Below, one piece after another: positions 36,281 to 48,116 of a stretch of DNA of 64,000 bases (position 1 is the first letter of the stretch; every line of letters starts with the position of its first letter). The DNA comes from Spisula solida. Lineage: Eukaryota > Mollusca > Bivalvia > Venerida > Mactridae. Where the stretch lies: assembly GCA_947247005.1 (NCBI GenBank), contig OX365946.1:49564734-49628733 (forward strand), given 5' to 3'. The position numbers and the translations under genes are program-made. The notes under the pieces were generated by a model, which saw nothing but the letters and a program-made list of their open reading frames with translations, was not told where the DNA came from and searched no databases.

Positions 36281-39200
36281 TATGAAATTGGCATTACTAA
36301 CATTTGCTAATTAATGGCACATTAATTGCTCAGCAATAACTATCAGTATTTAATGAATACTTATAAATGCCATATTGCATTTGTCAAATATTAAGCGATA
36401 ATGTTTAGTGATATTTAGCACATTCCTCGCACAATCAGTGGCTTAGATTACCATTTTGTTCCACGATGGCATTTGCGTTGAGGCGAGACCTACATATTTT
36501 TTATGGTCCGTCCGTTTATGGTATCGGCGTTGTTTTAGACTATTTGGCGGTGTTCTGGATTAATTTAGGGTCCGTAGAAACACACACAAAGTGTTGGTTG
36601 AGCAAGGATTTTCCATTTCCGTGAAGAAATTACGTATCTTTTGTCACACAGCGTTTGTTGGTCTATTGGTGAAATAACGAAACATATTAAAAAACTATTA
36701 TCGTACCAATTAATTTTAGGATATTTATTACAAAGCCAACAACAAAGAGTGACTTCAAAGAAGGTAGGAGCATCCACCGGAACTATCAATAAGGTCATTT
36801 CGAACCGTGTACACTCCGGGAAAATCGGTGAACTCCAGCTCAATACCACAAAAACAACATAGGCCTTAAACCTTGTAAACGCAACAACGGAATAGTAATT
36901 GTCATAACCCTGTCACCTCTAACGAGACAATGTTTTATCATTGAAACAATTACCGTAAACGAGCAGACTGCTATAAGAAATGTTTATCAGGCTGTTGGTA
37001 TTCGTTAAGCATCATATGTTCGCGGTCGATTGCATCACATGTGCTGCTGTTTGTTAGACTGGCCGAATGGAATTCATATTTATTCCCAATGGATTAAAAG
37101 TGACTGCTTTTTACTGCGTTTATAAGATTCAAAACTGAATTTTGGCCAAATTTTGCCACAGCTCTTTCATGGAAACAATGTAAGGAACATGGTGTTTTGG
37201 TCAGGACAAAGCTTCAAATCCCACCACTAAAACAACGTTCAGTACCTTAAGAACACGAATATGAAGTAAATTAAGCCATAGTAGTGAATACCGAAGTATA
37301 ACGATCCTGCACCCATAGGCTTTCGAATCTTGAGGATATTGCAGCGTTCATCACATTGAGAAATACTAACACCGTAGATCGGATTATTCTGTCTTAAAAA
37401 AGCCAACAACCAATGCCCCTACAAAGCTGTTGCTTTAGTGCTAACCAAATTACAAATATGATAAACATTATGTGTACATGGTGCTTAACATATAGACATG
37501 CATAGTCGAATAGAGATATTTCGATTATATCTTGTCAGCATGAAAATATCGGGGCACATCTCGAATAACCTTGATTCCACATTGATACAGGACACATGTG
37601 TTCACAAGTAGACCCTAAGTCATACTCAAAATGTCAATCCAGCAACTTATAAGGAGCTATCAGAGCGTATAGATCGTTCTGGTTTACTGACATGCTAGTA
37701 CATTTTGTATATATATATTAACTTAGTACTACAACACTAATTTGAGCTTACAATGTAACATGCTATCAAAGAATGCAATTTATGAGCTGCCAAATATGAC
37801 AGGTTTCATGGAATGTGTTTTGAATACAAACGATACCAATTAAGCCTGAGGCACATCAGCCGCAAGATTACCAGTATTTGACGGCAACATGATTTCCAAC
37901 ATACATAATACATGTAACAACTATGTCGATGACAAAAACAATCACAGATATCCAGGCAAATCGTAGACAACGAAATTTTTCGTACATCTGTCTGATGATG
38001 ATGCAGTTCTAAATGACAATGCATATATCTTGCAAATCGCACATAAAACGTTAAAGATTTCATGTCTAGAATTTGGTTTGTGACGCTGTGTTCATCTTGT
38101 TTCGTATTTAAAATTAAAAAAAAATGTATCTCCAAAACTATCTACACTAATAATTATCAATTGAAAGTTATCAATACTAATAAAATTTCTCATTCCTGGG
38201 CCACTTTCGTGTAGAGCTAGTCTTATTTTCGTTCACTGTTCTTTGTGTGTATTTCATGCTTATTTCTTCCTTGTCCCGTTTGTGTTATATTATCTTTGTG
38301 TTGCCAACATTTTCAACACAAGGGTAATATCGTTCATAGTGCTTTAGCTGTGTAATAGTGTACAGTTTTATTAATGCAAATGGACACATTTATGAATGAA
38401 AGACTTTAGTTTCATCTATGTCTTGTTCATTTTTGTTTGTCATTTTTGTGTAATATTTGTTCGTGCCCTGCAGTTTCTAATGCATGCTGTCTTCCCAGTG
38501 CGATTTGTTATCATCTGTGTGTGTCAAACCTTTAGCGATTGCCCAAAAAGGTGACCCAAAATGTGGTCGCAGACAGGCGTACAGTTGTCGCAAGACTGAT
38601 ATAGATCGTTACCTATGGGACGGAAATTTGGTATGTATGCAATATAGAGGAATACATCACGTACAAAAGAAAGAAATATGAAAGCAAACAAGCAACGCAG
38701 AAATATGTAAGAAACAATTACGTAAAAGAGTATATTTTCCTACAGTAGAAGATAACGCTTATACGACAAGGAGTGATCAAACTATGGACAGTGTACGTAG
38801 AGAACGATATATCAGTGGAACCAGACGTGCGTGAAATAATAGAATAAACATCATTTCAACCAAATAAATTGCTAACAACCAAATATTCGGTTCGTATTAT
38901 GTTACATGACATATCTCAAACCAAGCATCCGTAACACACCAATAGTCAACAAAGCTAATATGGCCACAAAGGACCTGGCATCAATACAGTCAGAACAAAC
39001 TCATGAATAAATCAGAATTATCGTCGGCAGATTAAATAATACGTTGCATTTCTGCATTTTTTTAAAATAATAAGCGTATATCTCGTCTGCTGGTAAGTAT
39101 TCTACGTGATAGGATGGTTACAATGATTGAAATTATTGACATTAAAGTGTCTATCTAATGTTATTGTCAATTTGAGCTGTGACCATATCATTTATCTTAA

Positions 39201-39308
39201 ATTAAAAGTATGATGTACGAGTTCTAACAGACAGCAATCTTAAAATAAGTATAACTCAAAGGTCATGAGAGACGACCATACAATCGGGAACATACATTTA
39301 CCAATGTC

Positions 39309-39530
39309 TCCACATTAGGCTAGTGGTATCTTTATCGTCCGCTTCGAATGCAAGAGGTCACGGGTTCGATCCCAGGCCGCGTCATATTTAACAAGAAATA
39401 AAACGGTACAACCAGTTCCCTCGCCAGAATCTCAACATAAATGGGACATTGGCTTCTCACTCATACCCCGTGGTATCAGGAATGAGGTGTCCACAGGGAT
39501 TGAAAAAAAAGGAAAAACTTGTTTCACAAT
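39309..39530 (+). mobile_element. tRNA-derived SINE, U2 copy, cut by LINE
   Basis: The head has an A box (TAGGCTAGTGG, 39316-39326) and a B box (GGTTCGATCCC, 39363-39373), followed by CCGCGTCA as the 3' acceptor side. The 5' acceptor strand does not pair with it and the T stem has mismatches, so it is not a working tRNA. The body continues through AATGAGGTGTCCACAGGG and is interrupted at about 39531 by the LINE. The head strongly resembles a SINE class widespread in bivalves. Confidence 0.8.
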
Positions 39531-40728
39531 CAAAAAAAGAATGTCTTAAATTGCAATTTGTTGGATGTTTTTGAAGTTTCTTTCCAATATTTCTTAATTC
39601 TTTTTTCATTTTTAAGCAGTCTCTAACATACCATTTTTTCTTGTATACTCTTTTCTTTTTGTTTGGTTTGAAGTGTTTAAATTGAGTGGATTTGTTTGCT
39701 GCTGTATGAATGATGTTTGTGAGGTTTTCTGTTAACTCATTGATATGTATAGTGTCACTCTCAACATTATTTAGGAATGAATTAAGTAGTAATTGAGATT
39801 CTTCATCTGCTAATGCAGCCATATATTTCATTTTAGTATCTTCTTGAATGGTAAATTTACCAGGTAGTGTTTTAAAGTTTGAAGCTGGTTTAGTTGTACT
39901 ATAAGGTGTGTAATTTACCTTTAAAGATGCTTTAATTACACAGTGATCAGATAACTCGGTTGGTGGTAGAACATTAACAAATGAAAATTTACAGAACAGA
40001 TGATCCGATGCTATAAAATAATCTATGACACTACTTCCTCTTGGACCGTAATATGTATAATATCCTAATGAGTCACCTAGCATTTTCCCATTTAGTATTC
40101 TTAATTGTGATTCAATGCAAATGTCAATTAGATTATGACCATTTTGATTGATAATACCATCGCAATTATTTCTAATTGGTTGTTCAGTATCGTGTTGATA
40201 ACTTGAAGGCAAAAAATCAGCCTCTACTTCACTGAAGCAATCATGTTCAATATAGTCACTAAGATTACTAGTGCGACTATTAAAATCACCCATTAGTATG
40301 ATTTCACCCAGATTAGAGAAAGTTATTATATCCCTTCTCAAGTTATCGAAAGTTATATCACTCTCTGGGTTTGATGATTTTGGAGGTATGTATACAGTAC
40401 ACAGGTAAATATCTTTCTCTTGGTTAAATGCTTGTTTGTTAAGTTTTATCCAAATAAGATTTTTATCAATTTTTACTTGCTGTACTGACTTGTTATTAAA
40501 TAGATAGTCTTTGATATAAACAATAATTCCACCTGACCTTCTCCCTCTTTTGCCGGGTGTTTTTGTACCCGGGGCAGTAATTGCTCTGAAATCAGGTAAG
40601 ATTACATTAGAGTCTTTATCAGTCCAAGATTCCACTATGCCTAGAATATCCAGGGTGTTGTAAAATGATTCTCCATTGAACTTGTCTAATGAAAAACCAT
40701 TAATATTCCAACAGCCAAAATTCAACAT
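39457..40728 (-). pseudogene. LINE ORF2 endonuclease domain, truncated
   Basis: The frame has 423 codons. Residues 1-265 form an endonuclease/exonuclease/phosphatase domain of the APE type, which nicks the target DNA for LINE insertion. Visible blocks are WNING (7-11), the metal-binding E33 in VESW, RRSGG (63-67), YIPP (113-116), MGDFN (D148, N150), VIDYF (D236) and the catalytic SDH (260-262). Residues 340-399 are the basic linker that normally leads into the reverse transcriptase. After about residue 399 the frame runs into flanking host sequence, so the last 24 residues are not part of the element. All catalytic residues are present, but the protein could nick only and not copy. Confidence 0.88.
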
Positions 40729-41376
40729 CTAATTAAGGTGCATGCATATTCGAAAAAGAGTAATGATCAATAGTGAAAAACATTGAAAAGTATGAAAAAC
40801 ATTGAAAGGTATTTTTAACGTAACATACATAATACATCAAAATATCATTTTCAACAATGGAAAACATTAAAGAATGATGTGAATAACTTTCATACTAGAT
40901 TGATAATACATTAATATTATCCTCAACAGTGAAACACATTGAGCTGTGTAATGAGTATAAATGAGAATATTTGATGTACATAACATCAAAAACAATTGTT
41001 TCTAATGGTTAGTAGTGAAAAACAATAAAGATATGGTATAACATAATAGAAAATATCATTTGAACCTGACAGGCAAAACTATTATTCTATTAGTCAATAG
41101 TAAAATCCATTGGAGAAGAAGAAGAATATGAATAACATTAAGATATGGTATGACATAAACATTAATGGATGATACAGATTAAATATCATTATGGCATACA
41201 TAGTAAACAAGTACAGTCTGTGACTGTGGTAATAGTGATGTGTCTTTGCATAAAAACTAACTATGTTTTATCATATTAGTTACTATATGGTTTGTGTGGC
41301 ACATGAGTTGGCAATAAATTTATTAGAAATCATGATGTATGAGTCCTCATACAATCTATTGCATTTGTTAGCACAG
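40729..41376 (-). other. Spacer between LINE ORF1 and ORF2
   Basis: A 648-bp AT-rich stretch without a usable frame. Words such as GAAAAACATTGAAA and AGATATGGTAT recur several times. Many LINEs have overlapping or closely spaced ORFs, so this length is notable; it may be expanded by short repeats. Confidence 0.6.
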
Positions 41377-43020
41377 TTACATTAAGGATTCCAAAATTTG
41401 GAATAACATGTGTTTTGACAATGGTCCATTACTGTTTCTCCGGCTTGTAGGCCATCTTGTAGTGTTTTTGTTTGGTGTGTTTTCATTATTATTGCTGTTA
41501 TTACTTCTGTCTTCATTTCCCTTTTGTCTATAAGACTGGTATGGTGGTAATCCAATTCTCACATTTAGGTGATGTTTGAGGGCACCGATCAGAGTAGCTG
41601 TTCCCCTGGGTGAAAGGTGCACCCCATCACTCGCATATAACGATTCGTTGAAGGGGTTAATGTTTACCCTTTGTATTACATCCATAGAGTTTGATTGTAT
41701 CTTATCAAGTTTTGCATTGAATGTGTCAGCCTCTTTGTTATACTCGTTATCGTTGTGTCTTTTTAGTATTGGCGTAATATTTAGTTTACCTGTTGGAAAT
41801 TTGTTTTTATATGTTTTGATGACCTCTTGCAGGTGTTTGAATGATTCTTCTGCACCTTGGTTTTTTATATCATTGTTTCCCACTAGGAATACTGTCTGGT
41901 GTCCAACTGTTTCTGCTCTCTGGATAAACTCCTGGGCCCCTTGGAGTGATTTTTTGCCCTTCTCTAGAATTTTTATTTCAACATTTTTGTTTCTGTACAT
42001 TTTTTCAGGTTTTATGTTTCGCCCATGAGAGTCTGTAATGATTAAGACGTCTGGTTGACGACATTCTGTTTCTTTTCTTGTTTCTGTTGACTGTGTTACA
42101 TTAACAGGTGGCAGTTTTTCATTTGTAGCAAGTTTTGTACCGTGACTTTTGAGTTCAAATAGTTCAGTTTTCAGTGTTTTATTTTCTTCCAACAGCTTTG
42201 CATTTTCGTTTGAGAGCTCTGCAACTTGTCTAATGAGCTCTTCATTTTTCTTTTGCATCCTTTCTGTTATTTCTTGGTGTTCAACATTCCTCATTTTGAA
42301 TAAATTGAAATCTTGTTGGATTGTTTTAGAACATTTTTCTACATTTGATATTCTTTCAGATAGTTGAGTTTTTTCTTTTGATTGGAATTTCATTTGATCC
42401 TTAACCTTCTCACTTTCTATTATTTTCGATTCAAGATTAGTGAGTCTTTCATTAACTTCTTTTTTTTCTTTTTGGAAGTCTTCCCGCATCTCTACAAACT
42501 TGCAAAATTGTTGCTCAAGTTTGTTCAGAGTAGTTAAGCACTTATTCTCAAAGTTAGAGCCAAATGTACTTTTGGGGAATGTTATTTCGTTGTCCTGTTC
42601 TTGATCTACCGGCTCTTTTAAGTTTGTATTTTGATCAACATTTAATTCTACCGGCTCTTTTAAGTTTGTATTCTGATCAGCCCTTAATTCTATAGCCGTA
42701 TTTACACAGCCATCTAATTTCCTAACAATCATTTTTAGTATTGGAAAGTGGAACGCTTCGAAAATTTCTTGATACGCGTTTCCTTGGACCTGTATTGTTC
42801 CAGTTGATATGAAGAATTTCAGTTTGTATTCTTTCCCACGTTGGGTGGAGCATGCTATAATGATAGCATTTGTTGGATCATTTGGGTTAGTCCATTTTTC
42901 TGGAGAGTCTTTCCATGATATTTTATAGTTATCATGTTTCCCTAGGTTGTCATAATAAAATACATCCAGTGCTTTGATCCATAGGACCAGTCTCTCTCGT
43001 GAAGTATGAAAAGCTACCAT
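41377..43020 (-). CDS. LINE ORF1: coiled coil plus SGNH-like domain
   Basis: 547 codons from the first ATG after several stops. Residues 60-80 contain KFFISTGTIQVQG, a conserved-looking block of mollusc and cnidarian ORF1 proteins. A duplicated decapeptide, DQNTNLKEPV, lies at 115-124 and 129-138. Residues about 160-295 are a long charged coiled coil, expected to trimerise the RNA-binding particle. Residues 324-490 look like an SGNH/GDSL hydrolase fold: block I ITDSHG (S331), block III-like GNN (381-383) and DGVH (D465, H468). The tail (503-520) is asparagine-rich. Related esterase-type ORF1 proteins are known in CR1/L2-like LINEs. The true start was probably further upstream: a decayed frame with an ATG at 43204-43206 reads toward this one but is broken by stops and shifts. 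Confidence 0.82.
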   Translation of the reverse strand: MVAFHTSRERLVLWIKALDVFYYDNLGKHDNYKISWKDSPEKWTNPNDPTNAIIIACSTQRGKEYKLKFFISTGTIQVQGNAYQEIFEAFHFPILKMIVRKLDGCVNTAIELRADQNTNLKEPVELNVDQNTNLKEPVDQEQDNEITFPKSTFGSNFENKCLTTLNKLEQQFCKFVEMREDFQKEKKEVNERLTNLESKIIESEKVKDQMKFQSKEKTQLSERISNVEKCSKTIQQDFNLFKMRNVEHQEITERMQKKNEELIRQVAELSNENAKLLEENKTLKTELFELKSHGTKLATNEKLPPVNVTQSTETRKETECRQPDVLIITDSHGRNIKPEKMYRNKNVEIKILEKGKKSLQGAQEFIQRAETVGHQTVFLVGNNDIKNQGAEESFKHLQEVIKTYKNKFPTGKLNITPILKRHNDNEYNKEADTFNAKLDKIQSNSMDVIQRVNINPFNESLYASDGVHLSPRGTATLIGALKHHLNVRIGLPPYQSYRQKGNEDRSNNSNNNENTPNKNTTRWPTSRRNSNGPLSKHMLFQILESLM

Positions 43021-43387
43021 TTTAGCGTCCTGTTCGTATAAGCAATTATCGATTTCCTCAAATAAACATTATTAGCCTTTCCAGTTCTTTTATTTAGAGT
43101 CACGGGTAAAAAGTCTGCAGGGTAGTTTTTTTTCGATTGTTTTTAGGGATTTATTGAATTGGATAGTTTTTATCCCTGCACCGTCTAAGCACACGATTTC
43201 TTCCATTATTGCAGGTTTTGATTAAAACGAATTACCTATTGTTATTAACAGGCATATTTATGATAGTACAGTTCATATGGATTTCATCACCAAAAGTAGA
43301 TAGGTAGATTTCCCTTATAATCACTTGATATTTCTCTTTTTCGTTGTCAATTTTAAGGCGTCATTGTCAACCGGAAGTGAGGTTTCG
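43021..43387 (-). other. LINE 5' leader with decayed ORF1 start
   Basis: The minus strand holds an ATG at 43206 followed by about 39 codons reading MEEIVCLDGAGIKTIQF and on to a TAA. The reading continues in other frames toward the ORF1 ATG. At least two indels separate them. The residues just before the ORF1 ATG (DNCLYEQDAK) look coding too. This suggests that ORF1 originally began here. Confidence 0.55.
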
Positions 43388-44530
43388 CTATATAAAGTAA
43401 ATTCGTATAGCCTAGGCGTTAATGAGTAAAACGAACCCCGGACTTGTCTATGTATACCAGCGTGTTTGCCCGATTTCTCGTACGTTCGGTGTACATTGAA
43501 CATTGTTATACTTTGTGGTACAACCATTTAAGCTTTGTGCTTGATTGACAGTTATGGAATATATATAAAACTCACTAAGCATATTTTCACTTCGGAATAT
43601 GCGTTCGAACGTATTGTTTACTACGTCAATTACATTGTAGTCGAGTTTACGTAATCTACATAATGTAGGACTATCAGTGCAACGTTACCGGGTAGACCGA
43701 GGGACGTCTTTAAGCGGGGGCATTGCTATGCGTTTTTGCGTATAATCATTAACAGTAAGCACTTGGAAAGGCTTCTAAGTAAAGTGAATACTTTTATCAT
43801 CGTAACTTTGAAACTGCACAAAATCACGTTCCTTATATTTACTTAGGTCTGGGAAACATAATGACATTTTTACACAAAAAGCTAAATCTCCGTAAGGGTT
43901 TTGTGGAGTAACCAGTACGGAAAGACACCTTAGCAATCAATCGCTCAATTCGTTATAATAACATACAACATACGAGATGGGTTCCTCATATTTGTGTCTA
44001 CTTCTTCCAGTGCAAACACATACGTTCTGTATCACCCTGGTGTGCCTACTCAAGCCTAACGTTTTTTATATTATTTGAACTTTGCTTCATAATACAAACA
44101 TCTCGTTTGTCATCATTCATTGCTTCCTTGTCCTAATTTATCAAACGTCTTAAAAAGAGTTTGTCAAAACCATGGGCTTCAATGCTTACGTTTATGACTT
44201 GTGTCTGATTCTGTACTCGGTGGTCCTTTACATAGTCGAAAGTTATGACGTTTGATAAAACGTTTGAATTTCATGTTATTGCACAAATACACGTTTATGT
44301 ACACAGTATTATTATCATCTTGTGCAAAATGATTCCCGACAACAATAATACGCAACTCAATTTCGATACAGTATTGAAATGTAAAGCGCAGAACGCTAAC
44401 CTAAGTAAATGTTGTACACGAGGGATCATCAATATTATAATGAGAACAAGCTTATAATTTAGTCTCTCATGATTCTTTCGATTTTACTTAAACTTTAATA
44501 TATATATATATATATTCCTCCTGTAACAAC
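43388..44530 (+). repeat. Flank Z1, distal part of the U2 repeat
   Basis: Colinear with 61738-62820 after U3, including TTTGCCCG near 43466 and 61750 and a TA microsatellite (about 44498-44515). No gene is supported; the short frames differ between the two copies. Confidence 0.8.
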
Positions 44531-45321
44531 CCGATAACGGTACCAGTATTTCCCATGTCTGTCGCTCAGCATGCATTAAAATGATGTCCTCTAACATTCC
44601 GTGGTAAGGGATACAACGAGTGATATGGTGCCGACTGTGATTGCTACCTGTATATACATGTATAAGTTCTCGATTGACTAGTGATCGAAGTATAAACTAG
44701 TGGTAATCCAAAAGATCTAAATAAGAACATTCATGATGTTTTGAAGTATTAAATATAAGTCAGACACGAATTGCTGGAAAAAGAGTAATTTATGTACTAG
44801 ATTATCTTTCGAAATTAATTTTACTGTACACTGGGTTACATATGTCCAATATTAATGTTATGGTAATTACATGTATGAGCTCGACTGTCGTGATGGAGCG
44901 CGTGATAACGTTCAGTGAACAATCCAATAAACATGAAAGAAACGACATCCCTGTCACTTGAATAGTCTAATTATGTCAATGTTCCCAAAGTTTAGATGAC
45001 GACAACATTAGTAGAAAGTGGGGGCCTGGTATGTCGGTTAACGGCATTGTCTTATTTTACTCCCACTGGTAATACTGTTTTACGGCCGCAGTGTCGACAT
45101 TCCATTAGAATATGACACTGATTGGTTGAGTACTTTGATATAAGACATTATGCTAGTAAATCTACGCCAAGTTAAGTTGGGTTACCATTTCGTTTACATC
45201 TCCCCTTTGACGATTAGTTCAGTCATTTAGGTCAGAATTCCCAACATTAAATGAGGCGTATCTTGTCATTCATTCCTGCTTGTATTCGATTGTTCATTAT
45301 ATGTTTATTAATTTCACGGCT

Positions 45322-45530
45322 TACATTGTGGTTCGTAGATCAGATAGTCCATTGGCTAATTCCCTACATCTGACTCTGTTTGATGCTGTTTGTTCTAAGG
45401 TGTTCCAGATCTTACCGCTTCCTTTCGTTTCCGTCTCCATGTGTCGCATTGACGTCCCCTTTTCCTTTTACCGTGCGGATTCCACTTAAGAGCCTGTTTT
45501 GTGATATTTGCGTTCGAACACAAATATCAA
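45322..45530 (-). pseudogene. RTE-like LINE ORF2 C-terminal tail remnant (X_B)
   Basis: Paralogue of the fragment at 18579-18790, again with the GKRKRGR block on the minus strand (about 45460-45480). It is shortened and frameshifted relative to X_A and lies at the same relative position. It was therefore duplicated with the block and did not insert independently. Confidence 0.65.
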
Positions 45531-48116
45531 AGCATGTACATGTAATGTCCAGAAAATAATAATCAACCAATTCTGAAGACAATTTCAACTTTGCTTTCAT
45601 GGAGACCCGTACATCTAATTTACACAAATAATAACCAATTTTGAAGACAACATTTACCAGTGAATAATTTTATTTCCATTGGACAATATGTTTTGGACAG
45701 ATCACGAATAATCCCTTGACGCGATTAATTATAAACACGAAATGAATTGTTTCCCAATAAACCAATACACGTGCGCATCAAATGTAGGGAGATCTTATCA
45801 TCCTGTAAAATAACTTTTTTTTAAATCCAAAGGGAGTTTTTAGAATTGATGTGTATATATCAAAACGGCGATTGTCTCCCTTGGTAAATGAATGCTTGGT
45901 GGTTTCGTCATTTTGTGTAGAAGAAGTTTATTTCATATCAATATACATACAAAATACACATGACCCATGATCGTAATTTGTTTTTTTAAACGTTTAAATA
46001 AACTATCAAATACGGTATGTTATTGGGAACAGGGTCATTGTTAATAAATTTGTAATTGCGAGCATGTTTTATATTCTTATTGATTACTGATGGCTTTTTA
46101 GAAGCAATAAACACGTCTGGTCGTTAGGAAACATAATGGACGGGAGTGCCGGAAAATCCTAGTTTATACATGTACTTGCTTATTGTTCGACACTTACGAA
46201 ACTGCAACGGAGAGGAGCATTGAAAATATTACAGATGAGACCATACTGTACATTACAGGGAAGGACGATACAAAATCTCCAACCAACATACAACACAAAA
46301 CGCTTTATACTTCGCATAAATAAAGGAATATGTTTTTATGTCTTTTTATATCCTCCTTCGTATAAAACAAAGCGATGTCTCATCCATTTGTATACTGATT
46401 GTTATAAGTGTAGTACATGTATCTGCTATAGAGAAGATCACATATGCAAAGTGCCCACCGGCATACTATTGGATCAATGTACAATAAAATTCTGTCATTC
46501 ACAAATAGCTAGCTGTTGGGCATATTTCCATATGAATGCTCCTGTATACAAACATGATCTCTTCTATATTGATTTGTCATAGTTATCTCTATTGTCTTGT
46601 GGACTGATTGCTCTTGTGTATAAGGGTTCGGAGTGCTTCTGGTTTACTGACTTGATAAGGGGCACTGCTTTCTATACCGGTCGTTCCAAAGGGTGCTGTC
46701 TTCGGTACTGAGTATCCTTTGAGTTAGGTAGGGTCGCAGGTAACTGTATCGTTAAGAAGATCAGTAACATACAATTTATAAAATTCAAGCAATATTTTTT
46801 TACTCTTAACCAATGATTCAGTAACCTGTGTGTAGGGTGCGCTGTCTTGTGTGTACGGTGTTCCGTGCACATTTTGTAATTAAATTCTTCCTGTGCTATG
46901 GGAACGTTTTATTTCCCAAACAGTGAATTTAAGAGAACTGTGCATCTTGGTTGATTAAAATATTTATGAATTGCATCTATGTTCCATATATTTCGTACGC
47001 CTTAATGTTTTTGTTGATAAGATTAGATATTGCATTGACGCGACATTGTGATACAAATGTTCTTACAAAATTATCAAATTAGTTTGATACGAATGTCGGT
47101 AGATGCAAAATGTGATTGTTCATGAAAATGTTGCATTAGCTATTTTCTTTAGCCAGAGAACAGAGGCAACACTAAATGTTACGTACGTAATGTTACTGCA
47201 CCCATTCTGAATCACCTATACGTAAATCCAACCACCAAATTACATTAAGTACTCGTGCGTATTCAACATAATTTTTATACTGGCCTGACCAACTCATCTG
47301 GTAGGATTCGAGTTCGAAACCTAGACTAAATTGTTGTGGAAAACGCTCTTGTGCCCGGTTTGGTGCGGTAACGTAACGTTCTTTAGTTGGCTTAGTAGGA
47401 GCTTGCGTGTAATGCAAATAATAGTTCGTATCTAAGAACCTCAAAGTAACGTCAGCTTTACTAAACGTCATGATAACACCACTCTGTTTAATAAACAGCA
47501 CCAACTTAAACGTGCCAAGTTTTATCTAATCCCATCATGCATAAAGAAGAAATGTTCCGTACAAACTGTGCCCTCAAACACTGACCTTGACCTTTGAGAA
47601 AGGAACATGAGGGTTTGGCACGACACTCCGATTAATAGCGGTAGGCATTCATGCCAATTATAAGCAAGATAGGTAAATACATGAGAAATTGATATTCTGG
47701 ACAACTGGACAAATTTCAACCTGACCTTTGACTTCCAACTGTGGCATCGACTTTTTAGATAGGAACCTGGGGGTTGGGCATGACACTCTGTCTCAAGGAG
47801 GGTAACAATCATGCCAAAAATAAGCAAGATTGGTCAATGTCAGACATAGTTATGGTCCGGACAAGCTTTTAAATGGCCTTTAACCTCCAACTGTGATAAA
47901 AGCAATTAGAACTACTAATTAATACAAAACTGACCAGGACTTAAATATGATGTTAAAGCTTGCAAAAATACACTAAAGTAATGATCAAAATACAAGTACC
48001 AAAATGTATTACAAATAAAACTAAGTAATGCTAAAATTAATCAGGTTAGATACAATATTCAAACTGCTAAATAAACCAATGCATTTATATGCCTAAAATC
48101 AAGCCTAAATATTCTA

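Larger units (their letters stand above)
32100..39530 (+). repeat. GPCR-bearing tandem unit U2
   Basis: Second head-to-tail copy, starting near GTACAGGCCCGTAGCCACTC (32115). From about 36030 to 38700 it is almost identical to 56000-59690 of U3, apart from the element inserted in U3. The part around the GPCR is a little more diverged. It ends at the LINE junction near 39531, and the array sequence resumes at 43388. Confidence 0.88.
39531..43387 (-). mobile_element. LINE with intact 5' part and no reverse transcriptase
   Basis: Boundaries come from the paralogous U3 sequence: TTTCACAATC|GAACTATATAAAG (about 60640-60665) is split here, the left part ending at 39530 and ATATAAAG resuming at about 43388. 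The element runs on the minus strand: a leader of about 370 bp, ORF1 (41377-43020), a 648-bp spacer and the endonuclease half of ORF2 (about 39531-40728). The polymerase, C-terminal region and 3' tail are missing. LINEs are normally 5'-truncated, so loss of the 3' half with the 5' end kept is unusual and points to a later deletion or a recombination junction. The exact clade (CR1/L2-like or other) is not resolved. Confidence 0.8.

Noticed and set aside
36565..36862. Overlapping frames repeated exactly in U3 (56533-56841)
   Set aside because: Identity reflects recent duplication of DNA; the U1 equivalent does not keep the frame.
41576..42367. Plus-strand frames of 150 and 72 codons
   Set aside because: They are antisense to LINE ORF1; their serine/phenylalanine-rich composition is the mirror of the coiled coil codons.
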